A stretch of DNA of 64,000 nucleotides. Source: Selenomonas bovis DSM 23594. GTDB taxonomy: Bacteria; Bacillota; Negativicutes; Selenomonadales; Selenomonadaceae. Below the pieces are notes generated by a model that made no database searches, was not told the DNA's origin, and was given only the letters and a program-made list of their open reading frames with translations. Below are positions 44,119-53,033 of the stretch, one piece after another. Made by a program: the position numbers and the translations under genes. The stretch lies in NCBI RefSeq assembly GCF_000381005.1, contig NZ_KB908379.1, positions 62,001 through 126,000 of the forward strand, given 5' to 3'. Within the stretch, counting starts at the first letter, position 1; every line of letters starts with the position of its first letter.

Positions 44119-44610
44119 TCAAGCCAGACCATATACCGCATCGAGCAGCCGGATGCCGCTGCGCGTACGGAAGACCTTCGCGCGGAACGCCCTGATGCCC
44201 TGCGCGGAGAGCCCATCCTCATAGGCATTGACGAGGAAATCCGCCTCGAGAAGAATCTGGTAATCCAGCCCGTCCACGCCGTCATACGTATGATGATGTG
44301 CAATGAGATAGCAGACGCGTTCGATGAGCGCCTCCTCGCAGTCGAGGCTCTCCAGCAGCGCCCGCGCCGGCGCCGGTCCCTCGATCTCCTGATACTTCCC
44401 CGCGGCGCTGCCGTATTTCTCTTCCGCCGCATGGATACCGATGTCGTGCAGGATGGCCGCCACCTCGAGCCGCTCCTGCACGTCGGGCGGCAGCTGCTCC
44501 TCCCTGCCGATCAGCGCCGCGTAAGCGTGCACCTTGAGAAAATGCTGGATGCGCCGCGCGTCGCCCGCGTCGTACGCGATCATCTTTTTGAGCACCAGAT
44601 CCAGATTCAT
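44119..44610 (-). CDS. HD-domain phosphohydrolase
   Basis: 163 residues. The metal-binding His..HD is seen in HFLKVHAYAALIG and AAILHDIGIHAAE, and the later HHHTYDG supplies further ligands. HD proteins of this size hydrolyse nucleotides or phosphate esters; the substrate is unknown. It is separated from the corA leader and has no obvious partner. Confidence 0.85.
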   Translation of the reverse strand: MNLDLVLKKMIAYDAGDARRIQHFLKVHAYAALIGREEQLPPDVQERLEVAAILHDIGIHAAEEKYGSAAGKYQEIEGPAPARALLESLDCEEALIERVCYLIAHHHTYDGVDGLDYQILLEADFLVNAYEDGLSAQGIRAFRAKVFRTRSGIRLLDAVYGLA

Positions 44611-44725
44611 CGAAATCCCTCCTCATGAATTGCATGCAAAGTATAACACATCGGCAAAGGCTTCGCAAAATATCGCGCAGCGTATCGCCTGCGCCAATCT
44701 GTCCTGTCCATACTGGCGGGCAGGA

Positions 44726-44753
44726 TTTACATCGATTTTACATAGCCGTAACA
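44726..44753 (+). promoter_or_regulatory. Pho-box-like triple direct repeat
   Basis: TTTACA (44726-44731), TTTACA (44737-44742) and GTAACA (44748-44753) repeat with an exact 11-bp period. That is the layout of PhoP/PhoB binding sites (TTWACA every 11 bp). A -10-like TAGGGT follows at 44773-44778. It stands about 75 bp before a secreted phosphoesterase gene. Confidence 0.65.
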
Positions 44754-44827
44754 GCCGCCCGCCCATTTCATGCTAGGGTAGGGAAAGAATCGCTCACTGA
44801 TGTGAAATGTAGGAGGTCTTCCAAACC

Positions 44828-46375
44828 ATGAAATTTTGCAAAAGCAAGAAACGCATCACCGCCTATGTGCTGCTCGCGCTCTGCGCGGCCACGACGGCGT
44901 ATGCCGCTACCGAGCATTGGAACGATGCTTCCCTGACGCCCAAGGCCGTCGTCGCGACGCAGGCCGGCGACCAGAACTGGGAGCAGTGGAAAGCCAGCTG
45001 GGAAACGATCAAGACAGACTACGAACAGGTCTCTCTCGCCCCCGGCAAGAATGCTTCGCAGATGAATTTCGCCTGGTACTCCAGGGAACAGGCCAAGAAC
45101 GCGGTAGTCCGCGTCTCGACGCATGAGGATATGTCGGGCGCAGCGGACTACCGCGGCACATCCAAGGAAGGAACGCTCGTCGCCGGCACGCAGTACTATA
45201 CGAACAAAGTGACGGTGCGCGGCCTCAAGCCGGAGACGACGTATTACTATCAAGTGAAGGTCAACGGCGACTGGAAGCCGGTCGCATCGTTCAAGACGGG
45301 CAATCCTGACGACTTCACGTTCATGTATGTCGGCGACCCGCAGATCGGCGCCTCGAAGGGCCAGACGTCGTCGGAGGGCAACAAGCAGGACGGCGAGCTT
45401 GCAGCCCGCAACGATGCCTACAACTGGAACAAGACGCTCAACAGCGCGCTCGCCCAGCACCCAGAGATCAACTTCCTCGTCTCCCCGGGCGACCAGATCA
45501 ATGAGCCCGCGGAGGACCAGTCCGAGAAAAAGATCCAACTGCAGGAGATGCAGTACGCGGGCTACCTCTCCGCCAAGGCGCTGCGCAGCCTGCCGGAGGC
45601 CACAAGCATTGGCAACCATGACAGCATGACCATCGGCTACCAGAACCACTTCAACGTGCCGAATCCGTTCACGGAAGAAGCGACGCCGACGGCTGCCGGC
45701 CACGGCTATTTCTACTCCTATGGCAATGCGCTTTTCATCGTCATCAACGCGAACAACTACAACGCGGCGGATCACGAGGCACTCATCAAGAAAGCCATCA
45801 AATCGAACCCGAACGCGAAATGGCGCATCGTCGTCATGCATCAGGATATCTACGGCAGCGGCCTCGACCACTCCGACTCCGACGGCATCCTGCTGCGCAC
45901 GCAGCTCACGCCGATCTACGACGCGAACAAGATTGACGTCGTCCTGCAGGGCCACGACCACACCTACGCGCGCACATACCAGCTCTCGAGCGACGGCAAG
46001 CAGCATGCGGACTTCGCCGAGTACAAGGTCGCAGGCCAATCCGGTCAGCATCACAACCTCATCAATGCGGCGCTCAAGGACAGCGCGAAGAAATCCGTCT
46101 ATGAGAGCCAGAACCTCTGCTACACGATTGCCGACATGCGCCAGGGCACGCTCGTGAACCCGAAAGGCGTCTTCTACATGTCCTCGAACTCGGCGACAGG
46201 CTCGAAGTTCTATCAGCTCATCCCGCAGCAGCAGGACTACGTCGCGGCACGCAACCAGAGCTGGCGTCCGACGTACTCCGTCATCCATATCACGAAGGAT
46301 TCCTTCACCATCGACACATATGACGCGGAGACGGGAACCCCCATCGACGAGACGTACCGCATCGTCAAGAACTGA
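44828..46375 (+). CDS. Secreted purple-acid-phosphatase-like metallophosphoesterase
   Basis: 515 residues. Signal peptide (RITAYVLLALCAATTAYA), then an N-terminal fibronectin III-like domain of purple acid phosphatases (about 60-155, LKPETTYYYQVKVNGDWK), then the metallophosphatase domain with MYVGDPQIG, VSPGDQIN, SIGNHDSM, VVMHQDIY and LQGHDHTYAR, all metal ligands in order. It should hydrolyse phosphate esters outside the cytoplasm. AGGAGG stands 10 nt before the ATG. The Pho-box-like repeat upstream fits a phosphate-scavenging role. Confidence 0.9.
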   Translation: MKFCKSKKRITAYVLLALCAATTAYAATEHWNDASLTPKAVVATQAGDQNWEQWKASWETIKTDYEQVSLAPGKNASQMNFAWYSREQAKNAVVRVSTHEDMSGAADYRGTSKEGTLVAGTQYYTNKVTVRGLKPETTYYYQVKVNGDWKPVASFKTGNPDDFTFMYVGDPQIGASKGQTSSEGNKQDGELAARNDAYNWNKTLNSALAQHPEINFLVSPGDQINEPAEDQSEKKIQLQEMQYAGYLSAKALRSLPEATSIGNHDSMTIGYQNHFNVPNPFTEEATPTAAGHGYFYSYGNALFIVINANNYNAADHEALIKKAIKSNPNAKWRIVVMHQDIYGSGLDHSDSDGILLRTQLTPIYDANKIDVVLQGHDHTYARTYQLSSDGKQHADFAEYKVAGQSGQHHNLINAALKDSAKKSVYESQNLCYTIADMRQGTLVNPKGVFYMSSNSATGSKFYQLIPQQQDYVAARNQSWRPTYSVIHITKDSFTIDTYDAETGTPIDETYRIVKN

Positions 46376-46450
46376 TCCTACCTGCCCCCACATTTCTCCA
46401 TAGAGACTGCTGCGCCTCCCCCTGCATGCGGCAGTCTCCCCATATGACGA

Positions 46451-46490
46451 TATTCGGCCGCACGGATTTTTTCATCCGCGCGGCCTTTGA
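46451..46490 (+). terminator. Terminator-like hairpins after the phosphoesterase gene
   Basis: GGCCGCACGGAT pairs with ATCCGCGCGGCC, followed by TTTG, just before the YibE/F gene. A second stem (GAGACTGC/GCAGTCTC, 46401-46438) precedes it. Confidence 0.55.
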
Positions 46491-46504
46491 AATGAGGTCT
46501 TTCC

Positions 46505-47620
46505 ATGCAATCACTTTTCAAACGGTTCGGCGTCGCCCTGCTCGCCGTCGCCCTGCTCGCCTTTCTCTTTCATCTCAACGATATCGAAAAGCCACAGCTC
46601 GTCAATACGCAGGGACGCAGCTTCGAACGCGCGACGGTCACGGAGATCCTGCGCGACAACCTGCAGGAGAACGGCAGCCACATCGGCGACCAGGTCGTAC
46701 GCCTGCGCTTCGCGGACGGTGCGGAGGCCGAGGCGAACTGCCCGAACGGCCTGCTCTTCGGCACGGTCTGCACGCCGGGCATGACGGTCATCGCCATGCG
46801 CAGCCAGGCGGGCGCGCTCGCCTCCTCCACGGTGTACAGCTACGACCGCACGAAATCTGTCATCTGCTTTCTCGTCTTTTTCTGCGCGCTGCTCATCCTC
46901 GTCGGCGGCAGCAAGGGGCTGAAGTCCGTGCTCGCGCTCATTCTGACCTTCGCGAGCTTCCTCTTCTTTTTCTTCCCATTGCTCATGCACGGCGTCGCGC
47001 CGATTCTCGCCGCGGTCATCACGGCGACCATCATCCTCTCGCTCACCGTCTGGCTCATCTGCGGGCAGACGAAAAAAGCCCTCGCCGCCGGCATCGCCGC
47101 GTTCGGCGGCGTGCTGGCGGCAGGGCTTGCCGCAGAGGGCTTCGGTGCCGCGGCGCATCTCTCCGGCTACAATGTGACGAACATCGAGGCGCTGCTCTTC
47201 GTCGCGCAGAACACGCGCATTGATGTCGGCGGCCTGCTCTTCGCCGGCATCCTCTTCGCGAGCCTCGGCGCGGTGCTCGACATCGCGATGGATGTCGCGG
47301 CAGCGGTCGCGGAGATTGCAGAGACGCGCCCCGCCTCCTCCCGGGAGCTTTTCGCGAGCGGCATGCGCGTCGGACAGGATGTCATGGGCACGATGGCCGC
47401 AACGCTCATCCTCGCCGTCTTCGGCGGCTCACTCGGCGCCTGGGTGCTCGACTACGTCTACGACCTGCCGCTCTTGCAGCTGATGAACTCGAACGGGCTC
47501 GATATCGTCATCATGCAGGGCCTCTCAGGCGGCATCGGCGTCATCCTCACCGTGCCGCTCGCCGCATTCAGCGCTGCGCGGCTGCTTTCTCGTAAAGCAC
47601 CTGGAGCTCCTCGCCCGTGA
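46505..47620 (+). CDS. YibE/F-family membrane protein
   Basis: 371 residues. A first membrane segment (7-23), an extracytoplasmic domain with GDQVVRLRFADGAEAEA and ADGxxxEA pattern (about 35-115), then about seven membrane helices (from SVICFLVFFCALLILVGG on). This is the YibE/YibF fold, found mostly in Firmicutes; its transport role is unknown. The last 53 bp overlap the end of hslO on the other strand, with no terminator between them. Confidence 0.88.
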   Translation: MQSLFKRFGVALLAVALLAFLFHLNDIEKPQLVNTQGRSFERATVTEILRDNLQENGSHIGDQVVRLRFADGAEAEANCPNGLLFGTVCTPGMTVIAMRSQAGALASSTVYSYDRTKSVICFLVFFCALLILVGGSKGLKSVLALILTFASFLFFFFPLLMHGVAPILAAVITATIILSLTVWLICGQTKKALAAGIAAFGGVLAAGLAAEGFGAAAHLSGYNVTNIEALLFVAQNTRIDVGGLLFAGILFASLGAVLDIAMDVAAAVAEIAETRPASSRELFASGMRVGQDVMGTMAATLILAVFGGSLGAWVLDYVYDLPLLQLMNSNGLDIVIMQGLSGGIGVILTVPLAAFSAARLLSRKAPGAPRP

Positions 47621-48452
47621 ACGCGTACCGCTCGCCGCAGAAATGGCAGACGACCTCCGCCTTGCCGTCCTCGACGAGCGACTTGAGGTCATTAAGGCCG
47701 AGACTCAGCAGCACCTCGCTGATGCGCTGCTTGGAGCAGGTGCAGCGAAAGGCGAGATCCGTCGTCGTGAGATAGTCGATTGAAAAGCCTTGGAGGAGCG
47801 CCGCGATGATGCCCTTCGCATCTAGTCCCTGCTCGACGAGGTGGGAGACGGACTGCACATGGCTGAGGTTCTCCTCGAGCCGTCCGATGGTCTCCTCCGT
47901 CGCGTCCGGCAGCGGCTGGAGCAGGAAGCCTCCGGCGCCGATGCAGCGGAAGTCCGGATCGACGAGCACGCCGAGGCCGACGCTCGAGGGCGTCTGCTCG
48001 GAGTCGTAGAGATACTTTGTCAGATCGTCAGCAATCTCGCCGTCCGTGAGCGCCGTGCTGCCCGTCACGGGGTTGCGCAGTCCCGTGAAACGCGTGACCG
48101 TCACCATGCCGTCCGCGCCGACGCCGCCGCCGACGTCAATCTTCCCCTTCGCGTTCAGCGGCAGATTGACATGCGGATTGCCGACCGCGCCGCGCACGAA
48201 GCCTTCCGGCACAGCATCCGCCGTCACCTTCCCCAGGGGGCCGTGGCCATCAAACGTGATGGTCACGGCCTCTTTGTTCTTGAGGTTCGCCGCGAAGAGC
48301 AGCGCGCCCGTCATCGTCCTGCCGAGCGCGGCGGCCGCCACGGGATAGCAGTCATGGCGGCGGATGGCCTCATTCACGAGGTCGGTCGTCACGGCGGCGT
48401 AGACGCGCACGCCGTCCGCCACCGCCTTTACGAGATGATCCTTCATTTTCAT
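47568..48452 (-). CDS. hslO: Redox-regulated chaperone Hsp33
   Basis: 294 residues. The C-terminal zinc centre C-x-C..C-x2-C is present in RCTCSKQRI and VCHFCGERY; the N-terminal fold holds VGGGVGADGM. On oxidation the Cys form disulfides and the protein becomes an active holdase. AAAGGAAG precedes the ATG at 48452. It is convergent with the YibE/F gene. Confidence 0.95.
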   Translation of the reverse strand: MKMKDHLVKAVADGVRVYAAVTTDLVNEAIRRHDCYPVAAAALGRTMTGALLFAANLKNKEAVTITFDGHGPLGKVTADAVPEGFVRGAVGNPHVNLPLNAKGKIDVGGGVGADGMVTVTRFTGLRNPVTGSTALTDGEIADDLTKYLYDSEQTPSSVGLGVLVDPDFRCIGAGGFLLQPLPDATEETIGRLEENLSHVQSVSHLVEQGLDAKGIIAALLQGFSIDYLTTTDLAFRCTCSKQRISEVLLSLGLNDLKSLVEDGKAEVVCHFCGERYAFTGEELQVLYEKAAAQR

Positions 48453-48483
48453 TTCTTCCTTTCTGAGCGCGCTGCACACGCGG

Positions 48484-48528
48484 AAAAAAACTGCCCCATC
48501 CAGACGCAGCGCAGGAGGATGGGACAGC
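48484..48528 (-). terminator. Strong terminator after the phosphodiesterase gene
   Basis: CTGTCCCATCC pairs with GGATGGGGCAG (48491-48528), followed on the minus strand by seven T. It separates the riboflavin/phosphodiesterase unit from hslO. Confidence 0.9.
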
Positions 48529-48548
48529 AATCGTCATATCATCTGAAA

Positions 48549-49106
48549 TCACAGCTTGCGCTCGGCGAGGCAAGCGCCCGTCGCGAGCTCGAGGATGCGG
48601 ATGACACCGTCCTCGAGTACAGCGATGGTGTTCTTGCCGTCCTCGCGCTTCGAGAGCGCCGCGGAACCGGGATTGAGGAACACCGTCTGACCGCGCTTCT
48701 CAAGGACGGTCGTATGGATGTGCCCGCTGATGAAGAGGTCCGCCCGAAGGTGCCGCGCGAGCGCATCCTTCGCCTCGTCCGTCATCACGGCATCGCCGTG
48801 CGTGACGATGATGCGCAGCCCCTCGTAGACGACGTAGGCATACGGCGCGAGTATCGGCAGCTCGAGGCAGCTCGCGTCGACATCGGAGTCGCAGTTCCCC
48901 TTCGCGATGACGACGGGCACCGGGCAGCTGTTGATGCGGCTGACAAGCCCCGCGGGGTTGTAATCCGCCTTGCGCGGGTTGCGCGGCCCGTGGTAGAGTA
49001 CATCGCCCGCGTGGAGGATCATGTCCGCATCCTGGAAATATTTCTCATAGGCGTCCGCCCAGGCCATCTCGTGGCCGTGCGTATCGCTGATGATACCGAT
49101 CTTCAT
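48549..49106 (-). CDS. YfcE/MJ0936-family metallophosphodiesterase
   Basis: 185 residues. IGIISDTHGHEMAW, ILHAGDVLYHG, AKGNCDSD, IVTHGDAVM and FISGHIHTTV give the two-metal site. The family hydrolyses phosphodiesters or acts on small phosphate compounds in vitro; its cellular substrate is not known. It follows ribH by 16 bp and probably shares its transcript. Confidence 0.92.
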   Translation of the reverse strand: MKIGIISDTHGHEMAWADAYEKYFQDADMILHAGDVLYHGPRNPRKADYNPAGLVSRINSCPVPVVIAKGNCDSDVDASCLELPILAPYAYVVYEGLRIIVTHGDAVMTDEAKDALARHLRADLFISGHIHTTVLEKRGQTVFLNPGSAALSKREDGKNTIAVLEDGVIRILELATGACLAERKL

Positions 49107-49122
49107 AGTCCGCGCCTCGCTC

Positions 49123-49590
49123 TCAATCGATTTTCTTCAGGAGGTTCGCCATCTCCATGGCTGCCATCGCGCCGTCGACGCCCTTGTTGCCTGCCTTCGT
49201 GCCTGCGCGCTCGATGGCCTGCTCGATGTTCTCCGTCGTCACGACGCTGAAGATCGTCGGCACGCCCGTCGTCATGCCGACCTGCGCGACGCCCTTCGAC
49301 ACCTCGTTGCAGACGTAGTCGTAGTGCGTCGTCGAGCCGCGGATGACGGCGCCGAGGCAGATGACGGCGTCGTACTTGCCGCTCGCTGCGAGCTTCTTCG
49401 CCACGAGCGGGATCTCGAACGCGCCCGGCACCCAGGCGACATCGATATCCGCGTCGTCCGCCTCATGGCGGTGCAGTGTATCGAGCGCGCCGCTCAGGAG
49501 CTTGCTCGTGATGAATTCATTGAAACGCGCGACCACGATGCCGAATTTCAGCCCCTTGCCTGTCACATATCCTTCCAAAACATTTGCCAT
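49123..49590 (-). CDS. ribH: 6,7-dimethyl-8-ribityllumazine synthase
   Basis: 155 residues. [28 protein letters not shown], and [17 protein letters not shown] with the catalytic His region are typical of lumazine synthase, which forms 60-subunit capsids or pentamers. The ATG at 49590 (MANVLEGY) is the family start. A 130-bp gap separates it from ribBA. Confidence 0.96.
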   Translation of the reverse strand: MANVLEGYVTGKGLKFGIVVARFNEFITSKLLSGALDTLHRHEADDADIDVAWVPGAFEIPLVAKKLAASGKYDAVICLGAVIRGSTTHYDYVCNEVSKGVAQVGMTTGVPTIFSVVTTENIEQAIERAGTKAGNKGVDGAMAAMEMANLLKKID

Positions 49591-49720
49591 AAAGCTCTCC
49601 TCCCTCAACTTTAGCGGAAAATACCATTTCTCGCGTCTCTTCCATTTCTTTCCCAGCGCCATGCCATGCGCCCGCGGCGCAAACCCCGGCGACGCGGCAA
49701 TCTCCCTGCCGCCTGCCGCA

Positions 49721-50932
49721 TCACTGCAGCTTTTCCTCCTCGAGCAGATGTCCCATCTTGACCTTCTTGACGGTCAGATAGCGCTTGTCGAACTTGTTCG
49801 CACGCACCTGCAGCGGCACGCGCTCGACGATCTCGAGTCCGTAGCCCTCGAGGCCCGCGCGCTTCGCGGGATTGTTCGTCATGAGGCGGATGCTCGTGAG
49901 CCCGAGGTCCGCGAGGATCTGCGCGCCGATGCCGTAGTCGCGCAGGTCGGGCGCGAAGCCGAGCTCGACGTTGGCCTCGACGGTGTCCGCGCCCTTGTCC
50001 TGCAGTTCATAGGCGCGCATCTTGTTCGCGAGGCCGATGCCGCGCCCCTCCTGCCGCATGTAGAGCACGACGCCCTCGCCCTCCGCCTCGATCTTCTTGA
50101 GTGCAAGCGCGAGCTGGTCGCCGCAGTCGCAGCGCAGGGAACCGAGCGCGTCGCCCGTGAGGCATTCCGAATGAACGCGCACGAGCACGTTCTTCTTGCC
50201 GCGCACGTCGCCCTTGACGATAGCGAGATTGCATTTGCTATTCAGCGTGTTCTCATAGGCATGGATGCGGAAATGACCGTACTTGCTCGGGAAATCGACG
50301 TCAGCGACCTCCTTGACGAAGTTCTCCGTGCGCTTGCGGTACTCGATGAGCGACTTGACCGTGATGATGTGCAGTCCGTGCGTCGCGGCGAATTCCTTGA
50401 GGCGCGGCGTGCGCATCATGTGGCCGTCATCGTCCATGATCTCGCAGCAGAGACCGATGGGCGCGAGCCCAGCGAGGCGCGCGAGGTCCGTCGTCGTCTC
50501 CGTGTGGCCCGCGCGGCGCAGCACACCGCCCTCGACGGAGCGCAGCGGGAACATGTGCCCGGGACGGCGGAAGCTCGCGGGCTTCGCCTTCGGGTCGAGC
50601 AGCATCTTCACCGTCTGGCAGCGCTCGAACGCCGAGATGCCCGTCTCCGTGTCATAGGCGTCGACGGAGACCGTGAACGCCGTCTCATGGTTGTCCGTGT
50701 TGTTCGTCACCATCGGCGGGATGTCGAGCGCGTCGAGCCGTGCGCCCTCCATCGGCGTGCAGATGAGCCCCTTGGCGTATTTCGCCATGAAATTGATGGC
50801 CTCCGGCGTGACCTTCTCGCCTGCGATGATGAGGTCACCCTCGTTCTCGCGATCCTCATCGTCGACAACGACGACCATCTTGCCTGCCTTGATATCCGAA
50901 ATGGCCTCTTCGACCGTTGCAAAATCCGACAT
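49721..50932 (-). CDS. ribBA: Bifunctional DHBP synthase / GTP cyclohydrolase II
   Basis: 403 residues. The N-terminal RibB half has [14 protein letters not shown] and [11 protein letters not shown] and makes the four-carbon unit; the C-terminal RibA half has the zinc Cys in [17 protein letters not shown] and the RQEGRGIGL loop, and opens GTP. The fusion is the usual Firmicutes form. Both active sites look complete. Confidence 0.96.
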   Translation of the reverse strand: MSDFATVEEAISDIKAGKMVVVVDDEDRENEGDLIIAGEKVTPEAINFMAKYAKGLICTPMEGARLDALDIPPMVTNNTDNHETAFTVSVDAYDTETGISAFERCQTVKMLLDPKAKPASFRRPGHMFPLRSVEGGVLRRAGHTETTTDLARLAGLAPIGLCCEIMDDDGHMMRTPRLKEFAATHGLHIITVKSLIEYRKRTENFVKEVADVDFPSKYGHFRIHAYENTLNSKCNLAIVKGDVRGKKNVLVRVHSECLTGDALGSLRCDCGDQLALALKKIEAEGEGVVLYMRQEGRGIGLANKMRAYELQDKGADTVEANVELGFAPDLRDYGIGAQILADLGLTSIRLMTNNPAKRAGLEGYGLEIVERVPLQVRANKFDKRYLTVKKVKMGHLLEEEKLQ

Positions 50933-50944
50933 GATGTCCCCTCC

Positions 50945-51595
50945 TCAAAATCCGTAACGCGCGAGAAACGCCGGCGTGATGCCGCCCGCTGCTTCCGGTG
51001 CGGCCGTCCGCCCCGCGTCTTTCGCTGCCATCAATTTCTCCACATATTTGCCGATGATGTCCGTCTCGATGTTCAGCCGGCTGCCCGCCCGCTTGGCGCG
51101 CAGATTCGTCACCTCGCGCGTATGCGGGATCAGCGAGACGGTGAAATCCGCCGCCGTGACGGCGGCGACGGTGAGGCTGATGCCGTCGAGCGCCACAGAG
51201 CCCTTTTCCACGATGCCGCGCAGCAGCGCGGGCGAGGCCGCGACCTTGAGCAGAAGCGCGTTCCCCTCCCGCCGGAGATCCGTCACCATGCCCACGCCGT
51301 CGATATGGCCGCTCACGATATGGCCGCCCAGCCGCGAGGCGAGCGTGAGCGCGCGCTCGAGGTTGACGGGGCTGCCCTTGCGCAGCTCCGCAAACGACGT
51401 GCGGCGCACCGTCTCCGGCATCACATCCGCCTCGAAATGTTCCCTGTCAAACGAGGTGACCGTGAGGCAGACACCGTTCACCGCAATGCTGTCACCGAAA
51501 TGCACATCCTCTATGACCTTCGCCGCATCGATGGCGAGCGTGCCGCCGCCGATCTTGCGGACGGTGCCGACCTCCTCGATGATTCCTGTAAACAA
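50945..51595 (-). CDS. ribE: Riboflavin synthase, alpha chain
   Basis: 216 residues, two tandem lumazine-binding domains: FTGIIEEVGTVR with AVNGVCLTV, and GHIVSGHIDGVG with ALDGISLTV. It turns two lumazines into riboflavin and pyrimidine. It lies 9 bp after ribD and 12 bp before ribBA. The C-terminal tail after EKLMA is longer than usual by some 20 residues. Confidence 0.96.
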   Translation of the reverse strand: MFTGIIEEVGTVRKIGGGTLAIDAAKVIEDVHFGDSIAVNGVCLTVTSFDREHFEADVMPETVRRTSFAELRKGSPVNLERALTLASRLGGHIVSGHIDGVGMVTDLRREGNALLLKVAASPALLRGIVEKGSVALDGISLTVAAVTAADFTVSLIPHTREVTNLRAKRAGSRLNIETDIIGKYVEKLMAAKDAGRTAAPEAAGGITPAFLARYGF

Positions 51596-51604
51596 AGCGC
51601 CACC

Positions 51605-52702
51605 TCATTTCCTCACATAGCCGGTGAGGAGCACGTCCTCCCCGACCGTCTCCACTGCGAGCCCTGTGAGCGTGACGGCGTCAGAGAGCCGCTCCGCGCC
51701 CGTGCCCTCCACCGGCGTCAGGGCGTCCCTGCCGCCGACGAGCTTCGGCGCGACGAAGGCGTAGACCTTGTCGACGAGCCCTGCCGCGAGCAGGGACGCA
51801 TTCACGCGCCCGCCGCCCTCGACAAAAACAGAGGAAATCTCCCGCTCACCAAGCGCCTTTAGGAGTGCCTGGGCATCGACCCGCGGCCCCTCGCCGCAGA
51901 CGAGGACCTCCGCGCCCGCCTGCCGCAGCGCTGCCACACGCTCCTGCGGTGCGCGTGCCGTCACCGCGATGAGCGTCGGCGCCGCGCCGTCCGTGAGGAG
52001 CTGTGCCGCGCGCGGCGTGCGCGCCATGCTGTCGAGCACGATGCGCAGCGGATTCTTCCCCTGCCTGTCCGGCAGGCGCGTCGTGAGGCTCGGATCGTCG
52101 TGGAGCACCGTGCCGATGCCGACGAGGATCGCGTCGTATCTGTCGCGCAGCTCGTGCACGCGCAGGCGGGATGCCTCGCCCGTGATCCACTGGGAGTCCC
52201 CCGTATGCGTCGCGATCTTGCCATCGAGCGTCATCGCCGTTTTGAGCGCGACGAACGGCAGCCCCGTCGTGATCCAGTGCAGGAACACCTCGTTGAGGCG
52301 CGCCGCCTCCGCCGCGAGCACGCCGCAGCGCACCTCGACGCCCGCCGCGCGGAGCATCTCCATGCCCCGGCCCGCGACCTTAGGATTAGGATCCTGCATG
52401 GCGACGACGACGCGCGCGATGCCCGCCTCTGCCACGGCCTTCGCGCAGGGGCCCGTGCGCCCGTAGTGGGAACACGGCTCGAGCGTCACATAGAGCGTCG
52501 CCCCGCGCGCGAGGTCGCCCGCCATGCGGAGCGCGTGGATCTCCGCGTGCGGCGTTCCCGCCTTCCTGTGCCAGCCCTCCGCGATGATGCGGCCGTCGCG
52601 CACGATGACCGCGCCGACGAGCGGATTCGGGCTCGTGCGCCCCTCGGCATAGCGTGCGATGCGCAGGGCCTCGCGCATGTAATCTTCATCTGTCACTCTC
52701 AT
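51605..52702 (-). CDS. ribD: Bifunctional riboflavin deaminase/reductase
   Basis: 365 residues. The deaminase domain (1-145) has zinc ligands in TPHAEIHAL and LEPCSHYGRTGPC; the reductase domain (150-365) has LKTAMTLDGKIAT and VFVEGGGRVNASLL. The ATG at 52702 (MRVTDEDYM) lies just after GCGAGG. It is the first gene after the FMN riboswitch. Confidence 0.96.
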   Translation of the reverse strand: MRVTDEDYMREALRIARYAEGRTSPNPLVGAVIVRDGRIIAEGWHRKAGTPHAEIHALRMAGDLARGATLYVTLEPCSHYGRTGPCAKAVAEAGIARVVVAMQDPNPKVAGRGMEMLRAAGVEVRCGVLAAEAARLNEVFLHWITTGLPFVALKTAMTLDGKIATHTGDSQWITGEASRLRVHELRDRYDAILVGIGTVLHDDPSLTTRLPDRQGKNPLRIVLDSMARTPRAAQLLTDGAAPTLIAVTARAPQERVAALRQAGAEVLVCGEGPRVDAQALLKALGEREISSVFVEGGGRVNASLLAAGLVDKVYAFVAPKLVGGRDALTPVEGTGAERLSDAVTLTGLAVETVGEDVLLTGYVRK

Positions 52703-52734
52703 CACCTCGCATCGTTTTCTTCTAAGGAACCGCG

Positions 52735-52812
52735 ATGCCTCCGGCGGTTCCGTTCTCCGATGGAATAGGCCACGAGAAAGCAAAAAGCCACGGAGAAAAC
52801 TCTCTCCGTGGC
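52735..52812 (-). terminator. Riboswitch terminator and RBS-proximal hairpin
   Basis: On the minus strand GCCACGGAGA pairs with TCTCCGTGGC (52787-52812), followed by TTTTT, an intrinsic terminator between aptamer and ribD. A second stem, GGAACCGC/GCGGTTCC (52735-52760), lies closer to the gene. Confidence 0.8.
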
Positions 52813-52841
52813 AAATCTTCGCGAAAAAATCACGACATTCT

Positions 52842-52945
52842 TTTCTCATCCAGACTATACTGTCGGCCTCGGAGTCTCACCGAATCATGCCCCAAGGGGC
52901 TCGCGGGCTATACCGCCGGTGGGGAATCACACCCCGCCCTAAAGA
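52842..52945 (-). ncRNA. FMN riboswitch (RFN element)
   Basis: Canonical RFN parts on the minus strand: GGGCGGGGTGTGATTCCCC, ACCGGCGGTA, CCGCGAGC, GATTCGGTGAGACTCCGAG, GCCGACAGTATAGTC and TGGATGAGAA. When FMN binds, the terminator downstream should form and shut off ribDEAH. A promoter -10 TATACT lies just upstream at 52967-52972. Confidence 0.96.
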
Positions 52946-52966
52946 GATGTCCTATTCACGTTTCCT

Positions 52967-52995
52967 AGTATAACACTCGGGAATGCATTTGTCTC
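52967..52995 (-). promoter_or_regulatory. Promoter of the riboflavin operon
   Basis: On the minus strand -10 TATACT (52967-52972) with a GAGACA-like -35 17 bp upstream. Transcription would start just before the RFN element. Confidence 0.6.
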
Positions 52996-53033
52996 CCCCG
53001 CCGTACTGACACCGGGCTTTCCTAGAAAAACGC

